From Bacteroidota bacterium (GTDB lineage Bacteria; Bacteroidota; Bacteroidia; Bacteroidales; VadinHA17), in contig JADKBL010000059.1 in assembly GCA_016718875.1 (NCBI GenBank), forward strand, positions 1 to 52,560: a stretch of 52,560 bases of DNA. The letters run 5' to 3'. Of this stretch, positions 28,020 to 36,174 are shown piece by piece (the first letter of the stretch is position 1; each line of letters begins with the position of its first letter). Position numbers and translations under genes: made by a program. The notes below the pieces were generated by a model, which made no database searches, was not told the origin of the DNA, and saw nothing but the letters and a program-made list of their open reading frames with translations.

Positions 28020-28059
28020 GGCGCAACGGCGCAACGGCACAGCGGCGCAACGGCGCAAG
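28020..28059. repeat. Five-copy 8-bp GC-rich tandem repeat (ggcgcaac)
   Basis: Units at 28020, 28028, 28036 (variant ggcacagc), 28044 and 28052 (last base changed). The motif is far richer in GC than its surroundings, and the same words recur inverted nearby (gttgtgcc near 28140, tttgcgcc near 28180). It lies in the 250-bp gap between the lptF and START-like genes. Confidence 0.8.
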
Positions 28060-28187
28060 GGTAGGTGAAAGGCAGAAACAGGGAAAATATTGAATGAATG
28101 TTTGTGTGAATTTTATGATTGATGTATTTTCTCTTACCGTTGTGCCCTCCCGATGGCTATCAGGACGCCCTTGAGCCTTTGCGCCTT

Positions 28188-28568
28188 TTAAATCCCCAGC
28201 ATTCTTTTCAGGTCCCCGATCTGGGTATCCCACAGGAATATACCATCATCTTTCTCCTCAGGATCTGCAAAATCGGTTATGATAAGGGCAAGGTCGCTGG
28301 TTAATTCCTGGACCTCTATTCTGAATTCAAAATAGTTTGATTCTTCATTCTCCTTGCCAACCCACTCAAAACGAACGAACTTGTTTTCCTTAAGAGCAGA
28401 AAGCCTGGCTTTAGACTCTGTTTTATCCCATGTGAAGGTAAACAGATCTTTTTCGACAGTGACCTTATCAGCAAACCATTCTTCAAGACCTTCAGGTGTA
28501 CATAACCATGAGAAAAGTACTTTTTGTGAACAGTTCAGAGTATATTCCAGTTCCAGTTTAAGACGCAT
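28188..28568 (-). CDS. START-like (SRPBCC superfamily) domain protein
   Basis: 126 residues from the ATG at 28568; an ATG at 28604 would add twelve residues that do not fit the family. The pattern LELEYTLNCSQKVLFSWLCTPEGLEEWFADKV, given here only as family context, is that of the Bacteroidetes START-like proteins related to AHSA1, with a helix-grip fold that holds a hydrophobic ligand. It ends with the amphipathic helix WDTQIGDLKRMLGI. No enzyme function can be assigned. Confidence 0.82.
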   Translation of the reverse strand: MRLKLELEYTLNCSQKVLFSWLCTPEGLEEWFADKVTVEKDLFTFTWDKTESKARLSALKENKFVRFEWVGKENEESNYFEFRIEVQELTSDLALIITDFADPEEKDDGIFLWDTQIGDLKRMLGI

Positions 28569-28636
28569 GGTATTTTTCAAACTACTGCATAACTTATTCT
28601 GCAATATAGAAAAAATATTGAAACTAAAAAACCTTA

Positions 28637-28667
28637 TTGCTAATTTGTAACAAACATATTATATTTG
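28637..28667 (+). promoter_or_regulatory. Promoter of the tRNA gene
   Basis: TTG (28637-28639), 20-bp spacer and TATATTTG (28660-28667) fit the Bacteroidetes consensus TTG-N19-21-TAnnTTTG. Transcription would begin near 28674, about 50 bases before the tRNA. Confidence 0.65.
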
Positions 28668-28689
28668 CACCCTCAAAACCAAGCGACAA

Positions 28690-28720
28690 TGGCCACCTTC
28701 GCCAAGGCTTCGGTGGACAA
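28690..28720. repeat. Palindromic GC-rich element just upstream of the tRNA
   Basis: ccacc at the left and ggtgg at the right bracket gccaaggc, giving two nested pairings separated by ttc on both sides. It lies between the promoter and the mature tRNA 5' end. It resembles short dispersed palindromes of intergenic DNA, but that is inference. Confidence 0.5.
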
Positions 28721-28722
28721 AG

Positions 28723-28796
28723 GGCGAGATAGCTCAGTTGGTTAGAGCGCATGATTCATAATCATGAGGTCCCGAGTTCAATTCTCGGTCTCGCTA
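28723..28796 (+). tRNA. tRNA with CAT anticodon (tRNA-Met, possibly tRNA-Ile2)
   Basis: A full cloverleaf can be drawn: acceptor ggcgaga/tctcgct with a G:U first pair, D arm gctc/gagc, anticodon stem catga/tcatg with loop ttcataa (anticodon CAT at 28757-28759), five-base variable loop, T arm ccgag/ctcgg with loop ttcaatt, and discriminator A. CAA follows, so CCA is not encoded. CAT may be elongator Met, or Ile if lysidine-modified. The initiator type is less likely because the anticodon stem lacks the three G:C pairs. Confidence 0.93.
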
Positions 28797-28806
28797 CAAA
28801 GTAAAG

Positions 28807-28835
28807 CCCTTACGCGGAAAGCGCAGGGGTTTTTT
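28807..28835 (+). terminator. Terminator after the tRNA
   Basis: Stem cccttacgc (28807-28815) and gcgcagggg (28821-28829), with one A:C mismatch and one wobble, loop ggaaa, then six T. It starts 11 bases after the tRNA. Confidence 0.75.
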
Positions 28836-28850
28836 ATTTTGCATATATTA

Positions 28851-31055
28851 TTAATTATCATGTTTATCACTGGCTGATGTCATAGAAGGAGGTGCCGCCT
28901 GCGGTGAACTTCCCCATTGCTTATTAGGTCTGGGACCCATATTCAGTACAAGTGATCCGCCTTTTACAAGATCAGAATGCTCAAACCATGGTCTGTTAAG
29001 GGGATTCCCATTCAACGTGGCTGATTGAATATATTTGTTTTGAGACGATACATTTTTAGCTACAATCACAAACGTCTTCTTATTGCCCAGGTTAATTGTT
29101 ACCTTCTCAAAAATAGGACTTCCGATCTGCCATACCGGATAAGACGGGATATATGGATCAGAGTAAATGCCCATAGCACTATAAATGTACCACAATGACA
29201 TCATTCCGCCGTCTTCATCTCCGCATATTCCCAGAGGACCTGTGCCATACCATACATCCATAATTTCTCTGACCCGCTTTTGTGTTTTCCATGGGGTACC
29301 CGCATAATTATACAGGTAAGGTATTATCCGCACCATTTCATTGCCATGAGCATAGTTCCCGATTAAACCTGTCTGATCGGGGAACTGGCTCAAAAAATGA
29401 TATTTTGGTATTTGATATTGCTCCATGAATAGCGCATCCAGTTTAGCCACAAAAGGTTCTCTTCCTCCCATGAGATTTACCAAACCACCGATGTCATGCG
29501 AAACATACCAGGTCCACATCCAGCTGTTCAGTTCAGAGAAATATTCCCTGCCCCCCTGACCACCTGATAAATTTGGATTAAATGGCTCGACCCATTTTCC
29601 GTCTGCTGTTTTAGGCGACATGAAACCTGTCTGAGTATTAAAAACATTTTGATAATCATGTGCATGCTTAATAAAATATTCATAATCCTCGTCCTTGTTT
29701 AAAGCCTTTGCTATCTGGGCAATACACCAACTCTCGTATGCTGCATTCAAAGTTACTGTAACACATTGCCTCCTTTCAAAACTATGAACTGCCGGTACCC
29801 ATTCTTTTGTATCCGGCGGTAATGCCGGGAAATAACCATTTTTAAGATAAAAACTATCGAGCTCGGTAGCAGGTCCTTTTTTCCAGGGCAATTTGGTCGA
29901 CTCCATAAACTCTGTCTTCATATTTTCATAGGCTCTTTCGATATCGAAATTGCGTATACCCCTGAGATAGATGTCTGTTATAAAAATAATATTCCCATGC
30001 TGAAACATCCCACCCGGGGAAGAAACAGGAGGATATAGACTGCTTTTCGGTAAGCTCGCGTACCTCTTTGCGTTTTCAATTGATTTTTCGTCTCTTAGTT
30101 TCATTGCATCCAGAAGCCTTTCTCCTCCTCCTGCAAAATATAAACCGGTGTAAAATATTGTATGCTGAGATTCTGTTCCACCTTCGATTTTTATGGAAGC
30201 CATCGATTCCTTCCATTTGTTTTTTGCACTGTTTTTTATTTCATCAAAGTTCCAGTCCGGGATCTCCTTTTCCAGATTCTGTTTTGCTTTTTCAATACTT
30301 TCATTTGAGATAGCTATTTTCACCTCTACCTGCTCTCCCACGGAGGTGCTGTAATTGATAAATACACCTATATTGCTGCCACTCTGTGTATTTGATTGCA
30401 TAAAAACCTTATCCCCGCTCCATGTTCCATAAGAGCTAAATGGTTTGCTGAATTTCGCATAGAAATAAAAAATGCTGTTTCCAACAGATTCCTGTCCTTC
30501 AACGGTATTATTATTCACAATACTGAATTTCGCATTGCTGCCAAGGAGAATATGTGAATCTGCAGATTTTGGGAAAGTAAATCTATAGTAAGCGACATTT
30601 CTGGTAACAGTATATTCAGCATTAATATCATAATCCTCAAGCAGAAGAGAAGAATAGTATGGAGTTACTGTTTCAAAATCATGATCATAATCAGAAGCTA
30701 TTTTTGCCGGAGTTACCTCAATATTTCCAGTGGTTGCCATGATCCATGAAGGAATAGTCTCTGTTCCGTACCTTATGACATCCCTGAGTGAAAAACTAAA
30801 TACCTTATCTGCCAGGTATCTGTCATAGATTTCAGGCCATGGATTTGAGGATAATCTGATCGACCCGTCAGGCAGATGAACAACAGGATCGGTTGCCACC
30901 AGAAGATGGCCTATTCCTCCAATATTTGGGTTAACATAATCGAGCGGCTCTTTTACGTTTAATTTTTCCGCATTTATTAGTTGTGCGTCAGTTTCAGCTA
31001 TTGACCCAAAGCCTAAAAATAAAATTACTGAAAGACAAACCCTGAAATTTTTCAT
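28851..31055 (-). CDS. GH92 family glycoside hydrolase (alpha-mannosidase type), secreted
   Basis: 734 residues with a signal peptide (about 1-24, ILFLGFGSIAETDAQ). It has the GH92 layout: an N-terminal beta-sandwich from DYVNPNIGG, then an (alpha/alpha)6 barrel with HDIGGLVNLMGGREPF, GNYAHGNEMVRIIPYLYNY and CGDEDGGMMSLWYIYSAMG. Acidic residues usually assigned to calcium-dependent catalysis (the Glu of GNE and the Asp/Glu of GDEDGG) are present. The usual form of the last motif is closer to GNDDxGQMSAWY, so specificity may differ. The family removes alpha-mannose from glycans. It has an uncommon strong ribosome-binding site (AAGGAG, minus 31069-31064). No SusC/D partners adjoin it. Confidence 0.88.
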   Translation of the reverse strand: MKNFRVCLSVILFLGFGSIAETDAQLINAEKLNVKEPLDYVNPNIGGIGHLLVATDPVVHLPDGSIRLSSNPWPEIYDRYLADKVFSFSLRDVIRYGTETIPSWIMATTGNIEVTPAKIASDYDHDFETVTPYYSSLLLEDYDINAEYTVTRNVAYYRFTFPKSADSHILLGSNAKFSIVNNNTVEGQESVGNSIFYFYAKFSKPFSSYGTWSGDKVFMQSNTQSGSNIGVFINYSTSVGEQVEVKIAISNESIEKAKQNLEKEIPDWNFDEIKNSAKNKWKESMASIKIEGGTESQHTIFYTGLYFAGGGERLLDAMKLRDEKSIENAKRYASLPKSSLYPPVSSPGGMFQHGNIIFITDIYLRGIRNFDIERAYENMKTEFMESTKLPWKKGPATELDSFYLKNGYFPALPPDTKEWVPAVHSFERRQCVTVTLNAAYESWCIAQIAKALNKDEDYEYFIKHAHDYQNVFNTQTGFMSPKTADGKWVEPFNPNLSGGQGGREYFSELNSWMWTWYVSHDIGGLVNLMGGREPFVAKLDALFMEQYQIPKYHFLSQFPDQTGLIGNYAHGNEMVRIIPYLYNYAGTPWKTQKRVREIMDVWYGTGPLGICGDEDGGMMSLWYIYSAMGIYSDPYIPSYPVWQIGSPIFEKVTINLGNKKTFVIVAKNVSSQNKYIQSATLNGNPLNRPWFEHSDLVKGGSLVLNMGPRPNKQWGSSPQAAPPSMTSASDKHDN

Positions 31056-31063
31056 TTTTCACT

Positions 31064-31069
31064 CTCCTT
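31064..31069 (-). promoter_or_regulatory. Canonical Shine-Dalgarno before the GH92 gene
   Basis: AAGGAG on the minus strand, eight bases from the ATG at 31055. Most other starts in this window lack any such site, as usual in Bacteroidota. Confidence 0.6.
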
Positions 31070-31368
31070 GTTTTAATATGGAATTACTACTGATGTGTTT
31101 GATTCCAATATAATAGACTGCCTCAAACACTTCAAATCTGTTAGCTTGTTAATATACAAAAGAATTCATTATCAGGTCCGGAATGCCTTTATGTTTTATC
31201 TGCCGGAAGGTTATTCTCTGATTGCAGGAGCTATAGGCTTTGATGTTCAGTTTATTTTTTTAGTTTTAGTTTTTAAATTACCTTTGGTTTCACAGGACCT
31301 TAACTTATTTCTTTACCCTCCGATGAATAAGTTAACAGGAGAATTGAGTACTTAAAAAGAAAAGCAAA
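31070..31368. other. Gap between GH92 and aldo/keto reductase, no gene recognised
   Basis: About 300 bp of AT-rich sequence between divergent genes. An 86-codon plus-strand open frame (31095-31355) has no family resemblance and an uneven composition, so it is not called. Both upstream regions should contain promoters, but no exact TAnnTTTG was found in a convincing place. Confidence 0.5.
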
Positions 31369-32313
31369 ATGGATAAGAAAAATCAGTCTGATGGAATAAA
31401 ACGCCGGAGATTCTTACAAATCGGGTCAGCGTTTGCAGCTTCTGCAATATATTTACCATTAAGCGGTAATCTATTTGGTGCTCTGAGCGGCAACAATGCG
31501 AAAATTTCAATTCCTACTGTTAAACTCAACAACGGTTTGCTTATGCCAGGGCTTGGATTTGGCACTAATACACTGACTGGTGATATTGGCGAAAGAAGTG
31601 TATATGATGCAATTTCAGTGGGTTACAGGCTGATTGATACCGCTACTGTATACGGAAACGAAGAATCAGTAGGCGCGGGGATTAAGAAAAGCGGCATTAA
31701 AAGGGAAGAGCTATTTGTAACCTCTAAACTTTGGGTTGATGATTCGGGTTATGAAAATTCAAAAAAAGCCTTTCAAACATCACTAAGCAAATTGGGACTC
31801 GGTTATTTAGACTTGTATCTTATTCACCGGCCACGCGGAGATGTAAAGGGCTCCTGGAAGGCGATGGAAGAGTTGTACTCCCAGGGTAAAATCAAAGCCA
31901 TCGGAGTGAGTAATTTTAACCCTGACCAACTTGCAGAATTGATGGCTTATGCAAATATCAAACCCGTAATTAACCAGGTCGAAACACATGTTTTCTTTCA
32001 GGAGAATATTATATATGAAGATTTGAAGAAAAAAGACGTGCAAATGGAAGCCTGGTCTCCTTTTGCAGCTGGGCGGAATGGAATTTTCAGTAACGAAACC
32101 CTGGCTGCTATCGGCAAAAAATACAATAAGAGTATCGCTCAGGTGGTCTTAAGGTGGCACTTTCAGAGAGGCATTGTTGTCATACCAAGATCTTCACAAA
32201 AAGCGCATATGATTGAGAATTTAAATATTTTTGACTTTGAGCTTCCAAAAAGTGATATGCAAATTATTGCCAAACTGGATTTAAATACTACTCAATTCCC
32301 GGAATGGGAATAA
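31369..32313 (+). CDS. Aldo/keto reductase with a twin-arginine signal
   Basis: 314 residues. The N-terminus carries a Tat-type motif (KRRRFLQIGSAFAASAIYLP), so export in folded form is expected, which is unusual for an NADPH-dependent enzyme. The AKR tetrad is visible: Asp and Tyr in LIDTATVYGNE, Lys in VTSKLW and His in LYLIHRP. IKAIGVSNFNPDQL, KPVINQVETHVF and the NADP-binding VVIPRSSQ follow. It reduces carbonyl groups; substrate unknown. It stands alone between GH92 and the efflux operon, which is convergent with it. Confidence 0.9.
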   Translation: MDKKNQSDGIKRRRFLQIGSAFAASAIYLPLSGNLFGALSGNNAKISIPTVKLNNGLLMPGLGFGTNTLTGDIGERSVYDAISVGYRLIDTATVYGNEESVGAGIKKSGIKREELFVTSKLWVDDSGYENSKKAFQTSLSKLGLGYLDLYLIHRPRGDVKGSWKAMEELYSQGKIKAIGVSNFNPDQLAELMAYANIKPVINQVETHVFFQENIIYEDLKKKDVQMEAWSPFAAGRNGIFSNETLAAIGKKYNKSIAQVVLRWHFQRGIVVIPRSSQKAHMIENLNIFDFELPKSDMQIIAKLDLNTTQFPEWE

Positions 32314-32411
32314 TGATTTCCCTGAAGAAATAACGTGGATTTTGCCCCCGCTTAAATTGTTTGTTTTTAAGGAATAGAGTGGCAGGCAGATGACTATTCA
32401 ACTCCGGTGAC

Positions 32412-33650
32412 TTATTCATGCCTTATCGATTCAATTGGCTTAAGGTCTGCTGCCCTTTTTGCCGGCAGATATCCAAAAGTTATACCTACAATTACAGAAA
32501 AGCCAAATGCAATGATTATTGAGTAGAAGGTCAGTAAGGTCATAACCTCGGTAACAAAACCAATCCCAAGTGAAAGGAAAATCCCAAGAAAAACTCCTAT
32601 CAGGCCTCCTGTGATGCTCATTGCCATTGCCTCGGTGACAAACTGGCCCATTATATCAGATCTTTTTCCGCCAATTGCCCTCCTTATGCCTATTTCCTGT
32701 GTTCTTTCCATAACAGTAGCCAGCATAATATTCATAATACCAATACCCCCAACAAGCAGAGAAATAGCTGCAATTGAGGCGAGCAGAAGGTTGTATATCC
32801 GGCTCTCGCGTTTCTCCTGCTCCATAAGCTCATACGGGATAATAATACTGAAATCGTCATTGTTGAAATGACGTCTTGAAAGGATACTCCTCATAACTGC
32901 TGCTGATTCAATCAGCATCTCTGAGTTTTCAAGTTTAACAGTCACCTGCTTCAGTTCACTTGTCAGGATGTTTGTTTTAGGTACCCTGCTTGAAAATGTT
33001 GAAAGAGGTATATATACATCGTTATTCAGGTCACGGGCAGCCAGTTCGCCCACTGTTTCGGTAAAGAGGGCTTTTGTTTCAAGCACTCCGGTCACCTCGA
33101 ACCACTGGTCTCCAAGCTTTATATTTTTACCTATCGGATCTTCTATTGAGAAAAGTTCCCGGGCAATATTGGCTCCGAGCACGCATACCTTTAACTGCCG
33201 GTTGTAATTATCATGGTTAATAAAGTTTCCCTTAGCCACCCTGAAGTTGAGAATATTTGTTACTTCCGGAGTAACACCGATTACGGTAGCTTTGGATGAT
33301 TTATCCCCGTACATAGCATCAAGTTTTATTTCCGATTGTGGTGCCACTCCCTTTATTCCCGGGACAATTTCAGTAATTGCCCTGGTATCGCTGAAAGACA
33401 ATCCCTGTGAGAACTTTATTCTCGCCTGTTCAAGATCGGCATCTGTAAGATCCTTATCGCGGATGATGATATTGCTTACCCCGAGATCCTGATATTTGGC
33501 CATAGCCTGTTTTTTAGCACCTTCACCTATTGAGATCATTGTAATCACTGATGCTGTACCGAATATTATACCCAGCATTGTCAGAAATGATCTGAATTTA
33601 TGGTCGCGTAGTCCATTTAAAGCAACCCTTATGTTTTCTTTAGTCTGCAT
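32412..33650 (-). CDS. MacB/FtsX-type ABC transporter permease
   Basis: 412 residues: one N-terminal helix (RSFLTMLGIIFGTASVITMI), a periplasmic MacB-type domain (about 45-280), then three helices with the FtsX core (LLVGGIGIMNIMLATVMERTQEIG, then FVTEAM, ending YLPAKRAADLKPIESIRHE). MacB-like pumps push substrates from the periplasm through an outer-membrane channel. No ATP-binding domain is fused and no ATPase gene adjoins it, so the ATPase must be elsewhere. Last gene of the operon with three HlyD-type lipoproteins (spacing 11 bases). Confidence 0.92.
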   Translation of the reverse strand: MQTKENIRVALNGLRDHKFRSFLTMLGIIFGTASVITMISIGEGAKKQAMAKYQDLGVSNIIIRDKDLTDADLEQARIKFSQGLSFSDTRAITEIVPGIKGVAPQSEIKLDAMYGDKSSKATVIGVTPEVTNILNFRVAKGNFINHDNYNRQLKVCVLGANIARELFSIEDPIGKNIKLGDQWFEVTGVLETKALFTETVGELAARDLNNDVYIPLSTFSSRVPKTNILTSELKQVTVKLENSEMLIESAAVMRSILSRRHFNNDDFSIIIPYELMEQEKRESRIYNLLLASIAAISLLVGGIGIMNIMLATVMERTQEIGIRRAIGGKRSDIMGQFVTEAMAMSITGGLIGVFLGIFLSLGIGFVTEVMTLLTFYSIIIAFGFSVIVGITFGYLPAKRAADLKPIESIRHE

Positions 33651-33661
33651 TTGTTGGCCAT

Positions 33662-34885
33662 TTACCTGTTTAAAATATTTTCCGGTAACTCAAGAGACTG
33701 ACCGGGAGTGAGATCACCTGAAACAATTGTAAACATATTATTTGATGGACCTGTATTTACCTCAGTCTTTTTGAGTTTCCCGCGTTTTCTTGTAAAAAGA
33801 TAGAAATGCTTATTTTCTTCAAGGAGGCAATTGTTTGGAACATAAATCTCCTCTTTACTCTCATATGTGATATACTCACAACTTACTGTCATCCCCGGTT
33901 TCAGCCTGAGGTCAGATTCTGAAATCAGCACTGTAGCCGGAAATACTTTCTTATTATCTTTCTCTATACAGACTCTTCCAACTTCAGTTATAATCCCATT
34001 AAAAGGAACTGATGGAAGTGCATCAAGCCTGACAATTGTTTTTAGTCCTGGTTTAATTTTGCTAATGTCATTTTCCATAACATAGCCCCTTACCATCATT
34101 ACTCTTATATCGGGTATTCTTGCGACAGGTGCTCCAAGATATACCTCATCACCCAATCTGGTCATTTGCCCTGTCCTCCAGTTTTCTTCCACAACGAAAA
34201 TCCCATCCAGGGGACTGGTGACAACTAATTTTGAAAGTGTTTCCTCAGCGGCTTTCAGCTCATTCTTTTTCTGTAAAACCCTGATTTGCTGAATTTCCAG
34301 ATCAAGACTGTCGAGCTTGGGCTTAAGCCTTAGATTCCTCTCTATCTTTTTAAGTTTTATTTCGGCCTGCCGGAACTCAAGTTCAATTACTTTCCTGATG
34401 CCTGCCGCCTCGAATCCCGACCTTTCAAGCCCCAGTTTCTTTATATCATATAATGCTTTTTCATTTTTATATTGCGATTTAAGATCCTGCAGATTGTTTG
34501 TTATCTGCGCTCTGAGTTTGTTTGCCGAAGCTATTTCATTTTCAAGCGAAGCACTTCTTTCTATTATATATTTCTGAACTGAAGACGGATCTACTACAAT
34601 AACCGAATCGCCTTTATGAACTAAATTGCCATGTTCAGCAAGTCCGATTATTTTGAAATTGTAACCGTATATATAGTTGATTCTTGGCATTGTAAGGAAT
34701 GATGCTTTAACAGCTTCCAGCTCACCGGTCTCTATAACAGATTGTCTGAAGTCTCCTTTCATCACTGTGTACCTGCTTTCATTGTTTCTGTTACAGGATA
34801 TAATAAAAGTACACATAGCAGGAGCTATCAGATAAAGAAATAGCCCGCTGTTCATTTTTTTAAAATTTAAGATTACCCTTTCCAT
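33662..34885 (-). CDS. HlyD-family efflux adaptor, lipoprotein (first of three paralogues, nearest the permease)
   Basis: 407 residues; ATG at 34855 (10 codons in) is an alternative start that gives a cleaner signal. Lipobox FIISC, so the Cys is likely lipid-modified and the protein anchored to the inner membrane with its bulk in the periplasm. The membrane-fusion layout is split-lipoyl (about 35-95 and 210-235), a long coiled-coil hairpin (about 95-205, rich in Leu, Glu and Lys), beta-barrel (VMENDISKIKPGLKTIVRLDAL) and a C-terminal domain (PNNCLLEENKHFYLF). It links the permease to an outer-membrane channel. Confidence 0.9.
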   Translation of the reverse strand: MERVILNFKKMNSGLFLYLIAPAMCTFIISCNRNNESRYTVMKGDFRQSVIETGELEAVKASFLTMPRINYIYGYNFKIIGLAEHGNLVHKGDSVIVVDPSSVQKYIIERSASLENEIASANKLRAQITNNLQDLKSQYKNEKALYDIKKLGLERSGFEAAGIRKVIELEFRQAEIKLKKIERNLRLKPKLDSLDLEIQQIRVLQKKNELKAAEETLSKLVVTSPLDGIFVVEENWRTGQMTRLGDEVYLGAPVARIPDIRVMMVRGYVMENDISKIKPGLKTIVRLDALPSVPFNGIITEVGRVCIEKDNKKVFPATVLISESDLRLKPGMTVSCEYITYESKEEIYVPNNCLLEENKHFYLFTRKRGKLKKTEVNTGPSNNMFTIVSGDLTPGQSLELPENILNR

Positions 34886-34909
34886 TTTTAGCTTTCTGAA
34901 GGATTGACG

Positions 34910-36157
34910 TTACTTTGTCCCGATTGTCGATTTATTTGAACTCACATTTTTTTCCTTTACCTCTTCCTTGTTGAGGAACGGATCGGAAAGAGCTATCTGA
35001 TCATCCTCCATCAGACCATCAGTTATTACGACAAAATCAGTATTAACAGATCCAGTACTTATTTCTTTACGTTTAAATCCCGAACCTGTTTTTAAATAGA
35101 CATATTGAGTCATCTGGTCTCTGAAAAGTGATTCAATGGGTATATAAAGGACATCAGGTATTTCACTTATAATAATTTTGCAGCTTACAGTAAGTCCGGG
35201 AAGAAGTTTTTTGCTATTGCCGGATATACTGATCTGAACAGGGAATATTTTAATTTTTGACTTATAGTCTTTATTCTGTGCCAGGTTAGCAACTGATTCA
35301 ACTCTGGCCTCATATATGGAATCCGAATAGGCATCAGGACGTATTTCGACTCTCTGCCCCGGCATGATTTTCGAAATGTCCACTTCATTGATCTTTACTT
35401 CGGCCCTCATTGCCGAAAGATCAGGAAGCTCAATTACCTTTGATCCGGAATATGGCTGTTCCCCTACAACCCATTTCTGATTTGTCATCCAGTTCGACTC
35501 CTTAATAATTATCCCCTTGGCAGGGCTAACCACAAAGAGACTGTTCATTGAGCTGTTGGCATCTGCCAGTGTGGAGGTCAGTTGTTTTATGATCAGTGAT
35601 TTCTGAATAAGGTCCTCTCTATGTATTATTTTTTTGTTTTCAATCTGTTCCTTTGCCCTGTCAAGTGCAATTGTAGCAGATTCAAGCTTTAATTTTATCT
35701 CTTTTTTTGTAGCCTCTGGTTCATAGACCGATGTTTCGAAATTGATCTTTGATATTTCCTGAGAGATTCGGGCAAGTTCCAGGTCTGCTTCAAGATCTTC
35801 AATTTCAGACTGTTGGGTGGATTTTAGTTTTTCATACTCTGCCCTGGCTATTTCCAGTTGTTGTTCTGCCTGGATAATTGACCTTTTTATTTCAGACGGA
35901 TCAAAGATCAATATTGTATCCCCCTTCTCAACCTCCTCACCATCTTCCCCTATTTTAGCAATTTTCAAAGCTCCATACCTGTAGGAAATTGTGGGAGCTG
36001 ATACAGAAATTGAATTGACAGCTTCAACGGTACCCTGATCAGTAATCTCCTCCATAAAGATGCCCCTTTTTACCTTTGTCACCTGAATATCTGTTCTCTC
36101 TTTTCCACTGCATCCTGCCAGTATAATCAGAAGGACCATAAATGTTTGCTTTTTCAT
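34910..36157 (-). CDS. HlyD-family efflux adaptor, lipoprotein (second paralogue)
   Basis: 415 residues with a clear lipoprotein signal (MVLLIILAGCSGKE, lipobox LAGC). Lipoyl halves bracket a coiled-coil hairpin (about 95-205), followed by VKINEVDISKIMPGQRVEIR of the beta-barrel and YIPIESLFRDQMTQYVYLK near the end. It is related to the two flanking adaptor genes but clearly diverged, so it is an old duplication. Spacing to the next gene is 24 bases; same operon. Confidence 0.9.
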   Translation of the reverse strand: MKKQTFMVLLIILAGCSGKERTDIQVTKVKRGIFMEEITDQGTVEAVNSISVSAPTISYRYGALKIAKIGEDGEEVEKGDTILIFDPSEIKRSIIQAEQQLEIARAEYEKLKSTQQSEIEDLEADLELARISQEISKINFETSVYEPEATKKEIKLKLESATIALDRAKEQIENKKIIHREDLIQKSLIIKQLTSTLADANSSMNSLFVVSPAKGIIIKESNWMTNQKWVVGEQPYSGSKVIELPDLSAMRAEVKINEVDISKIMPGQRVEIRPDAYSDSIYEARVESVANLAQNKDYKSKIKIFPVQISISGNSKKLLPGLTVSCKIIISEIPDVLYIPIESLFRDQMTQYVYLKTGSGFKRKEISTGSVNTDFVVITDGLMEDDQIALSDPFLNKEEVKEKNVSSNKSTIGTK

Positions 36158-36174
36158 ATAATATGGAATTTCTT

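Noticed and set aside
27979..28233. An 84-codon minus-strand open frame
   Set aside because: It is built from the 8-bp GC-rich repeat and flanking intergenic DNA, a known kind of false gene.
31095..31355. An 86-codon plus-strand open frame
   Set aside because: No signal peptide, domain or start context; composition unlike the neighbouring genes.
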